A DNA stretch of 64,000 nucleotides from Acidithiobacillus sp. AMEEHan (GTDB lineage Bacteria > Pseudomonadota > Gammaproteobacteria > Acidithiobacillales > Acidithiobacillaceae). Under the pieces are notes generated by a model. That model saw nothing but the letters and a program-made list of their open reading frames with translations. It made no database searches and was not told the DNA's origin. The stretch lies in NCBI RefSeq assembly GCF_030996345.1, contig NZ_CP118747.1, positions 1,672,001 to 1,736,000 on the forward strand, given 5' to 3'. Numbering within the stretch: the first letter of the stretch is position 1; each line of letters opens with the position of its first letter. Below are positions 1 through 7,830 of the stretch, piece by piece. The translations under genes were made by a program, and so were the position numbers.

Positions 1-61
1 AGCTACTGAGGGGCGCATCCGCTACCTTCGTCGATCAACGAGGAGTTGAGACCGTGCTGTG

Positions 62-256
62 CTACTTTTCCTTCATCGGACAAGTTTTGATGCCCAAAAG
101 ACTGTAGGCCGGGCAGATGCCCACAATCCCCGTAACCAAGGGCAGCAAGCCAATCCAGCCCCAAGGAGTTTTGGGACCCACGAAGACCAGAGCCACAAGA
201 ATGATGCCAACAACCACGCGAATGCCGCGATCCACACTGCCTTCATTGATAGTCAT
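62..256 (-). CDS. DUF2892 family small inner-membrane protein
   Basis: A 64-residue protein with two hydrophobic stretches (about residues 11-25 and 29-50) joined by a short Pro/Trp/Gly turn. It opens with the MTINEGSVDRGIR-type start typical of DUF2892 (the YgaP-type membrane segment). I placed the start at the ATG at 256 because a GGAGG lies 7 bases upstream; the open frame extends further upstream but that part does not look like protein. Two Cys (in GICPAY and KTCPM) resemble those in other family members. Function is unknown; relatives are often found near rhodanese or sulfur genes. The neighbouring IS to the right suggests that the original context has been disturbed. Confidence 0.8.
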   Translation of the reverse strand: MTINEGSVDRGIRVVVGIILVALVFVGPKTPWGWIGLLPLVTGIVGICPAYSLLGIKTCPMKEK

Positions 257-502
257 TTTCGGTCCTCCCGTCGCTAAGCAGGCTTTGATTGTGGTCAGCG
301 GTGAAGCAATTCGTGTTGGCCACAGTGTCCGGTTTTTACTGGCTAGGAAAAACTCCCCCATCACCGACCGCTTCTTCTTCAATGACCTCTCAAAGGAACC
401 ATTACTGCGCCCCTCTTGAGCCGCTAGTTCCAAGGCTTGGTCCTCTGAAGGAGAGGAGCTTCCCTAGCTAAGGAGCTTGCTCCAGCACTTCTTCCTTGTC
501 TA

Positions 503-518
503 CTCCTTCCCCGAGGAT
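503..518. repeat. Left 16-bp target-site duplication of the IS1202-type element
   Basis: The 16 bases ctccttccccgaggat recur exactly at 1947-1962, immediately outside both ends of the element. A duplication of 15-18 bp is unusually long and, as I recall, fits one subgroup of the IS1202 family. Confidence 0.8.
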
Positions 519-1946
519 TGTAGAAGCAAATTAGTAATGTCCGCTCTCGGCAAGATAGAAATGTCCGTTTCAGAGTTTGGAAGTGGAGACTTGGATGGAG
601 AAGCGGATCGAGATGAACGAGCGAGAGCTGGAACGGCTGAAGGTGCTTGAGCGGGTACTCGCTGGGGATCTTGATCAGAAGCAGGCGGCGATGAGGTTGG
701 GGCTGACGGATCGGCAGGTCAGAAGACTGATGAGGCGCTATGAGTGCGAGGGTGCGGCAGGGCTCATCAGTCGGCGACGGGGGAAGCCCTCCAATCGGCG
801 CCTTGCGCCGGCGGTCAAGGAAACGATCCTAGCGCGGGTGCCAGAGCGCTACGCGGACTTTGGTCCGACGTTGGCGGTGGAGTATTTGCGTGGGGAAGGC
901 TTGCGGGTCTCCAAGGAGACGTTGCGCGGCTGGATGGTCGAGGCAGGCTTATGGAAGGCCAGACAAAAGCGCTCACTCCGTCTGCATCCGCCGAGGCCCC
1001 GCCGGGTGCGGCGCGGTGAGCTGATCCAGATCGATGGCAGCCCCCATGACTGGTTTGAAGGTCGGGGGCCGCGCTGTTGCCTGATCGCCTTCATCGACGA
1101 CGCCACCAGCCAGGTGACGTTTGCCCGCTTCGTGCCGGTGGAGAGCACACAGGCCTACCTAGATGTGCTCAAGGCTTACGTGACGACCTACGGCTGCCCG
1201 GCGGCGCTCTACAGCGACCGGCATGGCATTTTTACCAAGCACGATCCGGAAGATGGCAAGCCCACCCAGTTCCAACGTGCCACAGCCAGCCTGGGCATGG
1301 AGACGATCCAGGCTTTGACCCCACAGGCCAAGGGGCGGGTGGAGCGGCTCTTCCAGACCCTGCAGGATCGCCTCGTCAAAGCCATGCGTCTTGCGGACAT
1401 TGCCGATATCGAAGCCGCCAATGTCTTCCTGACGGGTTATTTGCCCGAGCACAATGCCCGCTTCGCCGTCGCGCCGCTTGATCCGGCAGATGCCCACCAG
1501 TCCTATGAAGGCGAGGCCAGCGAACTCGCCCGCATTTGTGCCATCCAACACACCCGCACCCTGTCCAAAGACCTGGTGCTGTCTTTCCGACGGCAACGCT
1601 ACATCGTGCAAACGAACGGCGCACCCCGTTATGCCCTGCGGGGGAAGAGAATCACGGTGGTCGAGTATGGCGACGGGCGGGTGGAACTGCTTGCCGGTCA
1701 AGAAATCCTGCCCTACAAGGTATTCGATCCCGCCCAGGACGTCTTCACAGCCGTCGATGACAAGACCCTCAATGCACGGGTGGATGCCATCCTCAAGACA
1801 CGCCAGCCCAAAGAGAAAGGGCGGCCCGGTCCCGATCACCCTTGGCGACGCGCCTTCGCAACCCCTCCCACGGACGACAAAACATCTCCCCTCAACCGGA
1901 CATCTCTATTTTGCCCAGAACCGGACATTTCTACTTTGCCTTGACA
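519..1946 (+). mobile_element. Complete IS1202/ISNCY-type insertion sequence (1428 bp)
   Basis: The element begins TG and ends CA. The left end (tgtagaagcaaattagtaat, from 519) matches the inverted right end (tgtcaaggcaaagtagaaat) with few mismatches, and both continue into atgtccg. Each end holds two copies of a TAG(A/T)AATGTCCG-like block about 23 bases apart (left near 532-570, right near 1898-1938 inverted), which are probable transposase binding sites. It is flanked by a perfect 16-bp duplication and carries one intact transposase gene, so it looks recently active. Confidence 0.8.
595..1944 (+). CDS. ISNCY/IS1202-type DDE transposase
   Basis: About 449 residues. The N-terminus has a helix-turn-helix (around DQKQAAMRLGLTDRQVRRL) followed by a second HTH-like stretch. 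A DDE integrase core follows, with the first Asp in IQIDGSPHDW, the second in LYSDRHGIF and the Glu in KGRVERLFQ. The C-terminal basic region ends inside the right inverted repeat. I chose the ATG at 595 because GGAG sits six bases upstream; a TTG at 577 is also in frame. No internal stop is seen, so the enzyme is probably functional. Confidence 0.85.
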   Translation: MEKRIEMNERELERLKVLERVLAGDLDQKQAAMRLGLTDRQVRRLMRRYECEGAAGLISRRRGKPSNRRLAPAVKETILARVPERYADFGPTLAVEYLRGEGLRVSKETLRGWMVEAGLWKARQKRSLRLHPPRPRRVRRGELIQIDGSPHDWFEGRGPRCCLIAFIDDATSQVTFARFVPVESTQAYLDVLKAYVTTYGCPAALYSDRHGIFTKHDPEDGKPTQFQRATASLGMETIQALTPQAKGRVERLFQTLQDRLVKAMRLADIADIEAANVFLTGYLPEHNARFAVAPLDPADAHQSYEGEASELARICAIQHTRTLSKDLVLSFRRQRYIVQTNGAPRYALRGKRITVVEYGDGRVELLAGQEILPYKVFDPAQDVFTAVDDKTLNARVDAILKTRQPKEKGRPGPDHPWRRAFATPPTDDKTSPLNRTSLFCPEPDISTLP

Positions 1947-1962
1947 CTCCTTCCCCGAGGAT
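1947..1962. repeat. Right 16-bp target-site duplication of the IS1202-type element
   Basis: Exact copy of 503-518, directly after the terminal CA of the element. Confidence 0.8.
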
Positions 1963-2184
1963 CAATGTCATCAACCGAGTGGCCAGTGCAAGGCTGGAGG
2001 ATGGCAGCTATAGCCCTCCTGACAGTTCTTTTTGCCCAAGACTGGGAACAACCAGTCAAAAATTTATAGAATTCAATAGAGCTGGGGCCAATAAAAATTG
2101 GCATAAACTTTAGAATATTAGCACAAAGTGATCAAACTGTGTAGCAGGCGGCCCCGTGGTGAGGCCAGCGTAAACCACTAGCCG

Positions 2185-2664
2185 TTACCAGCTGCTATGA
2201 GCCGGCGGAACAGTTTCATTGTTAGCATAGTACGCCAATTTCGGCGTTGCTGCCCACCACGTGCCACCAAAGAGCCCGTTTCCCAACGCCTCGCCCGCCC
2301 TTGTATCCGGTGCGTAGTAGTAGAGAGGATGGCCGTTATAATCTACTTGCAGTCCATTTGGTCCTTTCACCGATGAGAAAACGCCAGGGATCCCCGTCAC
2401 ATGCCTTGCGACCTGAGCTCTTGAAAGTAATGGGGGCCAAAGACTGGCACAGGAGCCAGAGCACGTGGCTACGCCTCGTGTATCGTGCGTGAAGTAATAT
2501 AGGGTTTTTCCATTCGTACCTGCGAGCACCTCCGTCGTACGCCCGGCGACTTTGGCCTTATGCAGCTGCACCGGAACGGGCGATGGAGTTGCCTCTGCTC
2601 CTAGCGAGAAAAGCATCCCAGAAACAAACATCGTGAAGGCAAAGGCGCGAGAATATGGAATCAT
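2185..2664 (-). CDS. Secreted COG4315-type repeat protein
   Basis: A 159-residue exported protein. A signal peptide covers about residues 1-25 (hydrophobic core FAFTMFVSGMLFSL, cleavage near AEA). The mature part has two copies of the family's beta-hairpin repeat: TLYYFTHDT followed by the CSGSCASLWPPLL Cys-pair motif, and PLYYYAPDT near residue 115. These are hallmarks of COG4315, sometimes annotated as Yx(F/W/Y)xxD repeat lipoproteins, but no lipobox Cys is visible here. The ATG at 2664 is preceded by AAGGAGAG. The biochemical role of the family is not known; an extracytoplasmic location is clear. Confidence 0.8.
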   Translation of the reverse strand: MIPYSRAFAFTMFVSGMLFSLGAEATPSPVPVQLHKAKVAGRTTEVLAGTNGKTLYYFTHDTRGVATCSGSCASLWPPLLSRAQVARHVTGIPGVFSSVKGPNGLQVDYNGHPLYYYAPDTRAGEALGNGLFGGTWWAATPKLAYYANNETVPPAHSSW

Positions 2665-2989
2665 GTCACTCTCCTTTCCTGATATGTCGTTCCTTAATGC
2701 TAGTACAAAGTTCCAGAAAATGATTCGGCGACAGCTCCTGCCTAAATTGATATAAGCCCCAACAACCTGCTGCGAAAGAAACAGTTACATTCGCAAGCCA
2801 GAAAGTGTGGGCGTCCGGATCAACATGGCCAGCACGCCAGTCAAGGCATCATCGAGCGCCATCCTGAAAAGGTGGGAGGCACACCCAGAATGACAGAGTC
2901 TGGCGGGCATGGCGCCAAGGGGCTATCCCCTGCGCCATCGCGCCGGCGCGTAATGGCGAAAGACCAGCCTGTTCAACTGCTGCCTTCCC
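2665..2989. other. Gene-free stretch, nothing recognised
   Basis: These 325 bases contain the Shine-Dalgarno and presumably the promoter of the secreted protein at the left end. The rest gave no convincing open frame, RNA or repeat. It lies downstream of the broken thioredoxin gene, so it may be decayed former coding sequence. Confidence 0.3.
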
Positions 2990-3526
2990 TCATATCCAGG
3001 TCCATAACAACTTCCCAATGATGACGGGAAGGGCTATGGCGCCCACATAACGTCTAACAATTCGACCCTCTTCATTGACCAGCAAGCTTGTAGGTGTGAG
3101 CACAACTCCGCCCAAATTCCGAGTCGCGCCCTGTCCGCCAGCCAGAGACTCCGGTTAGTTGATTCCCAGCTCCCGCATCCACGCACGCACGGCGCTGGGT
3201 GTGCTACCATTCACGGCAATGCCGATGATAGCGAAGTCTCTCCCGCCGAACCAATGCTGGAGTTGGACCAATGCCGGGGTCTCTGCCAAACACGCCGGGC
3301 AGTCGGGTGCCCAAAAATTGATCAGCTCCATTTTCTTCGGCACCACTGGCAGTTCTACGACGCCCCCGCCGCGCAGACGCTGGACGGACAAACCCGGCAA
3401 TTGTTGCGGCACCGACATGTCTGCGGCACTGCCACGCCACTGCGTAAACAGATAGACCGCAATAAGTAGTGCGATCCAGATCGCAGACTCCAGCCAAAAA
3501 CGTCTGGTTTTTAGAAATGCCAGCAT
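2990..3526 (-). pseudogene. TlpA-like membrane-anchored thioredoxin, broken by one nonsense codon
   Basis: One N-terminal membrane segment (about residues 11-28) is followed by a thioredoxin fold with the redox motif CPAC in FWAPDCPACLAETPAL, placing the active site outside the cytoplasm. A TAA at 3155-3157 stops the frame after ELGIN. Reading through it, the same frame continues for 54 residues with the missing C-terminal half (TPTSLLVNEEGRIV, the cis-Pro strand and following beta strand of the family) to a TGA at 2990-2992. Restored length is 178 residues, normal for the family. A Tyr codon (TAT/TAC) fits the stop position well. The truncated form lacks the cis-Pro loop and is unlikely to fold. 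Confidence 0.8.
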
Positions 3527-3584
3527 TGCCTGCCTCGCTCAGCGCCGCAAAAAACGGTAGAGCCGGTCCAACAAGCATCCACGA

Positions 3585-3611
3585 TGGCTATCTATCACAA
3601 GCAGATAGCCA
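3585..3611. other. Perfect 9-bp inverted repeat upstream of the TlpA-like gene
   Basis: tggctatct and agatagcca flank a nine-base loop. It lies between the Met-rich protein gene (ending at 3644) and the TlpA-like gene start (3526). No T run follows on either strand, so it is not a standard intrinsic terminator; it could be an operator or an mRNA end structure. Confidence 0.35.
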
Positions 3612-3643
3612 CTACCCCGTTCCCATCTCATGGCGGACTTACT

Positions 3644-4141
3644 TTATCCCCCTTTAGATGCTCTAACTGCCTCTGCGTGGAGATGAATCTTCCCCTGGTT
3701 CTGCAAATGTGCCAGTAATGCCGTCACACTTGCTGGGCGCAAGGAAAGTGCCTCGGCCAAGGTTTCAGGGTCTTGACTACCGCCTTGCTCGACCAGCTCG
3801 AGAACTTCATCCTCCCGGGTTGCAAGCCACTCCTCGAAGAGTTGGTGCAGTTCTGGTTGGGCATAGGCCGCAAGGGAAGTCGTGCGGTGCATGGTTTCCA
3901 GCATTTCCGAGCACATCGCCATGCACGTTCCCATCATCTGCTGCATGGGATTGCCGCCTTCCGTAGATTCTCCCTTTTGGCCCATCATCTTCTGCATCAT
4001 TGCCATGGGGCTACCACCTTCTCCCATCATTTTTTTCATCATGCCCATACCCATCTCCATGGGATTGCCCCCTCCTGATTTCGGAGAACCACCGGTTCCC
4101 TGATCGCCGGATGTTTGCCCTTCTGTTGTTTCGGTATCCAT
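3644..4141 (-). CDS. Met-rich protein with C-terminal winged-helix-like region
   Basis: 165 residues in two parts. Residues 1-85 are low complexity, rich in Gly, Met, Pro and Gln, with repeated MM, MMKKMM and GGNPM motifs and the cluster GTCMAMCSEM. From about residue 100 the sequence becomes ordinary and helical (LFEEWLATREDEVLELVEQ ... PASVTALLAHLQNQGKI), resembling a small winged-helix or MarR-like fold. Met-rich stretches with Cys often bind Cu(I) or other soft metals, and this gene sits downstream of an ArsR-type regulator, so metal handling is a reasonable guess, not a finding. ATG at 4141 has AGGAGAG upstream. No close family is recognised. Confidence 0.65.
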   Translation of the reverse strand: MDTETTEGQTSGDQGTGGSPKSGGGNPMEMGMGMMKKMMGEGGSPMAMMQKMMGQKGESTEGGNPMQQMMGTCMAMCSEMLETMHRTTSLAAYAQPELHQLFEEWLATREDEVLELVEQGGSQDPETLAEALSLRPASVTALLAHLQNQGKIHLHAEAVRASKGG

Positions 4142-4203
4142 TGCAACTCTCCTATTTGGCTGGTTAAGGAATCGCCGAGTAGTGGTACTTTCTGCTGTTT
4201 CCG

Positions 4204-4812
4204 CTACTCGGAGCGTTGGAAGATTGCACCATAGTGGTACGGCGGAAGTTCGACGACGCGGAGCAAGCGTAAGTCGGCAGGTTCGACAACAGAGCGCACT
4301 TGCTCAGGCGTCATTCGCAGTTCTGTACGTGGCCCACGAGGCTGCCCGAGAACCGGCGTTTCCTCTCGCGGGCGGGCATGCCAGTTGACGATGGCAAACA
4401 GTCCTCCGGGATTCAGCGCGCCCGCCACTTCTTGCGCAAGCGCGGTCTGGCGCGGCACGCCATGGAAGGTATTCGCCATGAGGCAATAGTCCACCGGCTC
4501 GGTAAGCAGGTGTCGGAGATCCATGGCGTCGCCTTGGAGAAAGGTGCAGTTTCCAACTTCCGAACAAACGGTGCTGGCTTGCTTCAGCATCTGCTCATCC
4601 AGATCGAGGCCAATGACCTTACCCGTTGCGACTGTCTGCGCGAGCGGCAGGGTGAAATATCCATCCCCGCAGCAGAGGTCCAGCACCGACATGCCAGCCT
4701 CAACGCCGAGACTCTTGATGACCCCTTTAGGGTCAGGCCAAAGAGCTTGCCACCAGTCAGGATCCGGCATGACCGTAGCTCGGAAAAATGCCGCTTGCTC
4801 TTTCGCATCCAT
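4204..4812 (-). CDS. Class I SAM-dependent methyltransferase
   Basis: 202 residues with a Rossmann methyltransferase core: motif I VLDLCCGDGYFTLPLA near residue 43, the acidic end of strand 2 in VIGLDLDEQML, and motif IV region VDYCLMANTFHG. The ATG at 4812 with GGAG eight bases upstream is preferred over a start 45 codons further up, which would overlap the next gene. It follows the ArsR-type regulator and SHOCT gene on the same strand. It lacks the Cys set that I would expect of an ArsM arsenite methyltransferase, so the substrate is open. Confidence 0.75.
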   Translation of the reverse strand: MDAKEQAAFFRATVMPDPDWWQALWPDPKGVIKSLGVEAGMSVLDLCCGDGYFTLPLAQTVATGKVIGLDLDEQMLKQASTVCSEVGNCTFLQGDAMDLRHLLTEPVDYCLMANTFHGVPRQTALAQEVAGALNPGGLFAIVNWHARPREETPVLGQPRGPRTELRMTPEQVRSVVEPADLRLLRVVELPPYHYGAIFQRSE

Positions 4813-4828
4813 CCCTACTCCTTTCGCA

Positions 4829-5077
4829 CTATTCCAAATCCTCGCGCATCTGCTGGTATTCTTCGCGGGTGATCTCCCCTTTGGCATAGCGCCGATCCAA
4901 GACTTCCCGCGGGGTTTCTCCCGTCCTGGGCGTTTTGTGCGAACCACCGCACACGGGACCGCCGCCCATGCCCCCGCGCATCATGAAGACCAGGAAAACC
5001 AGTATCAGCACCAGAAAAAACAGCGGGAAAAGCCACATCCAGGGCATTCCCCAACCCCACCCATTCTCTACCCACAT
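4829..5077 (-). CDS. SHOCT-domain small membrane protein
   Basis: 82 residues. One long hydrophobic helix (about residues 8-32, Trp/Phe/Leu rich, ending FMMRGGMGGG) is followed by a short linker and a C-terminal SHOCT motif (EVLDRRYAKGEITREEYQQM). SHOCT domains are short oligomerisation elements often found at protein C-termini. The ATG overlaps the end of the arsR-like gene by 10 bases and has AGGAG upstream, so translational coupling is likely. Confidence 0.8.
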   Translation of the reverse strand: MWVENGWGWGMPWMWLFPLFFLVLILVFLVFMMRGGMGGGPVCGGSHKTPRTGETPREVLDRRYAKGEITREEYQQMREDLE

Positions 5078-5436
5078 GATTTCGCACTCCTCTCGTCTCG
5101 TTGATCACTTACGTCACCCTGAGAAATGCTCGTAGGGCTGTGCTCTTCTGCCCAGCACTGCAATGATCGTAAGATCTGCAACAACTCAGGATCGGGAAGG
5201 CAATAGTAGATAAAGGCTCCCTGGCGTTCGGCGCGCACCAGACCCGCTTCCCGCAATATGCGCAAATGGAAAGAGACGTTGGTCTGTGGCAGCCCCGTAC
5301 TGCGGATGATATCTGTCACCGGCCGACATTCCGTTCCCAGCGTGCAAAGAATGCGCAGTCGGTTTGGTTCCGCGAGAGCCTTAAAGATAGGCTCTAACAG
5401 GGTAGCGGAAGGGGTTTGCGATGCCACGACGTCCAC
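5068..5436 (-). CDS. ArsR/SmtB-family transcriptional regulator
   Basis: 122 residues forming a winged helix-turn-helix: helices in EPIFKALAEPNRLRIL, recognition helix in LPQTNVSFHLRILREAGLV, and wing in RAERQGAFIYYCL. The canonical ELCVCDL metal site of ArsR is absent, but Cys are present in ILCTLGTEC, in YYC and in LQC, so a thiol-based or different metal sensor is possible. It heads the minus-strand set of SHOCT, methyltransferase and Met-rich genes, and is divergent from the Grx2-like gene. Members of this family usually repress their own operon, so the 5437-5545 interval is the expected operator region, though I see no strong palindrome there. Confidence 0.85.
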   Translation of the reverse strand: MDVVASQTPSATLLEPIFKALAEPNRLRILCTLGTECRPVTDIIRSTGLPQTNVSFHLRILREAGLVRAERQGAFIYYCLPDPELLQILRSLQCWAEEHSPTSISQGDVSDQRDERSAKSCG

Positions 5437-5545
5437 CTCTTTGACATGAGCCGTAATTTATATGTATCGTTGCTGATATTGATTCTGTCCGTCACCTTTG
5501 TCAATAGCGCATTCCAGGACGGTCTTCCCTTTCTTAGGACTCACT

Positions 5546-6208
5546 ATGCTGAACTTGATCCACTTCGACTTTTGTCCTTTCTGCCAACGAGTACGTTTGG
5601 CGCTGGGTTATAAGCGGTTGCCCTGCAGCGTGACGCCTGCTCGGTTCTATGGTCCCCAGCACTTTCTTGCCATTAGTGGTTTCGAGCGCTTGCCCGTCGT
5701 GGTCTATCCTGACGGAACCCGCCAAGGGGAATCGCTGGAAATCATCGCCGAACTGGACCGTCGGTACCCGGCAACCCCACGGCTCCAAGAGGGAGTCATT
5801 ACCCCAACGCAGTTGGAGGATGTGCTGGCCTGGCGTAAGCGTATCAGTGACGCGCTATTCCGGCTCATTGCGCCAACCTTGCCGCAGTATCCCAGTCTCG
5901 GCGACGATCCCCGTGCCATGCGCTACTACCGGGAACGGATGGAAAGCTGGTTGGGAGACACCTTGGAAGGACTTGCAGCCCGCCGTCACGAGTGGTACGC
6001 AATGCTCCTGCCAGAGCTCGGCAGGATCAGCGAACGTGTTTGCAAGCAGGAGTTCTATGGAGAAACATTCTCTATTGCAGACACCCTGATCACCGGCGAC
6101 TTGACCGGGCTGCGTCTCTTGGCGGACATCAAGCTCCCGCCGGAGCTAACTGCCTACTTTGAGCGCGTGGAAGAGGCGACGGGGGTAGGGCTTTTGCCAA
6201 CATTCTAA
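5546..6208 (+). CDS. Glutaredoxin-2-like glutathione S-transferase family protein
   Basis: 220 residues. The N-terminal thioredoxin-like domain carries the redox motif CPFC at residues 10-13 and the cis-Pro segment ERLPVVVYPDG. The C-terminal all-helical domain runs from about residue 85 to the end. The arrangement and length match E. coli Grx2 (about 215 residues). The ATG at 5546 follows AGGA by six bases; a longer frame to 5498 has no support. Divergent from the ArsR-type regulator, with which it may share control. Expected role: cytosolic thiol-disulfide exchange with glutathione or a related thiol. Confidence 0.75.
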   Translation: MLNLIHFDFCPFCQRVRLALGYKRLPCSVTPARFYGPQHFLAISGFERLPVVVYPDGTRQGESLEIIAELDRRYPATPRLQEGVITPTQLEDVLAWRKRISDALFRLIAPTLPQYPSLGDDPRAMRYYRERMESWLGDTLEGLAARRHEWYAMLLPELGRISERVCKQEFYGETFSIADTLITGDLTGLRLLADIKLPPELTAYFERVEEATGVGLLPTF

Positions 6209-6414
6209 AAAGCATCTCCGTTTCCTTTGTTCCAGTCGGGCCATTCGAAGCAACTGGCTCTACAGAGAGTTACTACAAGTCCTCCCAATGGCAGAGTGGA
6301 TGGCAAAAGTGTTTCAACAATACGCACCATGAAATTTCCAGAATAGAGGAATATGCCGGTGTGTACTGCTGCTCGGAACATATGTTCTCGGCATTCGCCC
6401 ACGTACAAGAGCAA

Positions 6415-6715
6415 ATTCTCGGTGGAATATTGATTATGGCCAGCGGGACATTGGTACTCGTTAGTCTGTGTATCCCAAGTGAAGTCCTTCCGAGAGAAGG
6501 TTCCGTCCTCGCTCCGATTTATCCCAAACCGACACATGGGGCTCAATCTGCTTCTCCTCTACCAGCCACGCTAGCATAGGCGCCGCACCATACGCCGTGT
6601 CGCCGAGCAGACGTTGGGGCGTTATCGCAAACCGCTCCTCGACGCGCTCGATCATCAGCCGGGTAGATGCCACCTCAGCGCTGCGATAGGCGGGAGTTGC
6701 CTCGACTATTGCGCC
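6415..6715 (-). pseudogene. IS1182-family transposase fragment
   Basis: Two overlapping frames carry pieces of one transposase. The first (about 6715-6510) reads ATPAYRSAEVASTRLMIERV ... RLLGDTAYGAAPMLAWL, the region around the second catalytic Asp (GDTAYG). After a frameshift near 6507 the second reads DGTFSRKDFTWDTQTNEYQC, the segment before the family's CPAG motif. Both ends are missing. The fragment abuts and replaces the 3' end of the MFS gene. Confidence 0.7.
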
Positions 6716-7829
6716 AGGCAAAGTACAGCAAGGGGATCGCCCAGAGGGCCGAAAAGCGGTAGATCTGGTCAAGGGGAATCCAGTTTTGCAGGGGTCCCAG
6801 GCCGGTAGACCCAATCCCCTCACCAATCATCAAGGCACCTACCAGCAGACCCGCCATCTGGGTTCCCTCTTTCGGGTGCGCCTGAATTCCGTACGACATG
6901 CTGTACGGGTAGTAAATCCCGCAGGCAGCCCCGGCGAGGGCATAGGCGAGGATCAAATCGCTGCCGCTATGCAAGGCAGGTATCCACAAAAAGCAGGCCG
7001 CCATACCGATGGGCGCTAACAAAAATACCGGGCGCTGCAGCCATGTTGCGGGGATGGCGCCGAGCACAAATCGGGCGACGGTCATTCCTCCCCAGAACAG
7101 CGATAGGGCCAGGGCCCCGGTCGTTGCCGAAAGGTGCTGATCGACACTCACCAGCACATTGGCCCAACTGCCAAAACTCCCCTCACAGATGGCATAGATC
7201 ACTACGCCGACGAAAAAAGGCCACATAGAACGGCGCCAGGCACGAATCCCGCCCAGCTCTTGCCGATCGGCCTTGCTTTCGTCGGGTAGCGCCAGTGCCT
7301 GCAAACCCAGCCAGAGCAGCACCAGCAAAGCGGGCCACAAGACCCAGGCGCCCCAGGCCGTAGCCAGATGCAGAGCCATAGGAGAGACCGCTGTTGCCCC
7401 ACCAATGACGGCGTTCAGCAGGGTTACCGCAGCCGCCGCCGCACCGGAAAAGAGCAGGGAGACGGCACGATTGATGGCGGCATTGGTAAGCCCAAAGCCG
7501 ATTCCCAGTAACAGGGTTTCCGCCAACAAGATCCAGATCAGGGCGCTACCTGTGACAAAAAACGCGAGGACGAGGCAGGCCATGGCAAAGGCATTGACCA
7601 GAGCACCGACACGAAACAGACCACGCGCCCCAAGACGCCGATGTACGGCTCCGGCGCTTAGCGCCGCCAGGATGGCGCCAATGATCTCCGGAAAATACAG
7701 CATGCCATAGCTGCCGTTGCTCAGGTCATAGGGAGCGTTGTGGAGGATTCTGCCGAGGGCGGGGATCAGCACGAAGGCGGCACCCTGTAGGAAGCCAGCA
7801 CTGAAAACGGCAATGGTTCCCCGTTGCAT
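6675..7829 (-). CDS. Major facilitator superfamily transporter
   Basis: 384 residues with about 12 hydrophobic segments and MFS features such as the RRLGARGLFRVGAL loop after helix 2. It is the last gene of a minus-strand set with GH15, SDR and GMC oxidoreductase genes; its ATG is one base after the GMC stop, so it is co-translated. The last dozen residues (RNSRGNSRLSQR) run into IS1182 remnant sequence, so the natural C-terminus has probably been replaced. The substrate cannot be read from sequence; from the context a sugar or sugar acid is likely. Confidence 0.8.
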   Translation of the reverse strand: MQRGTIAVFSAGFLQGAAFVLIPALGRILHNAPYDLSNGSYGMLYFPEIIGAILAALSAGAVHRRLGARGLFRVGALVNAFAMACLVLAFFVTGSALIWILLAETLLLGIGFGLTNAAINRAVSLLFSGAAAAAVTLLNAVIGGATAVSPMALHLATAWGAWVLWPALLVLLWLGLQALALPDESKADRQELGGIRAWRRSMWPFFVGVVIYAICEGSFGSWANVLVSVDQHLSATTGALALSLFWGGMTVARFVLGAIPATWLQRPVFLLAPIGMAACFLWIPALHSGSDLILAYALAGAACGIYYPYSMSYGIQAHPKEGTQMAGLLVGALMIGEGIGSTGLGPLQNWIPLDQIYRFSALWAIPLLYFAWRNSRGNSRLSQR

Positions 7830-7830
7830 C

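Noticed and set aside
3155-3157. Stop-codon readthrough or recoding in the TlpA-like gene
   Set aside because: The codon is TAA, not TGA, and there is no known recoding context. A point mutation is enough.
4204-4812. Arsenite methyltransferase ArsM
   Set aside because: The gene is near an ArsR-type regulator, but the conserved Cys residues and the length expected of ArsM are absent.
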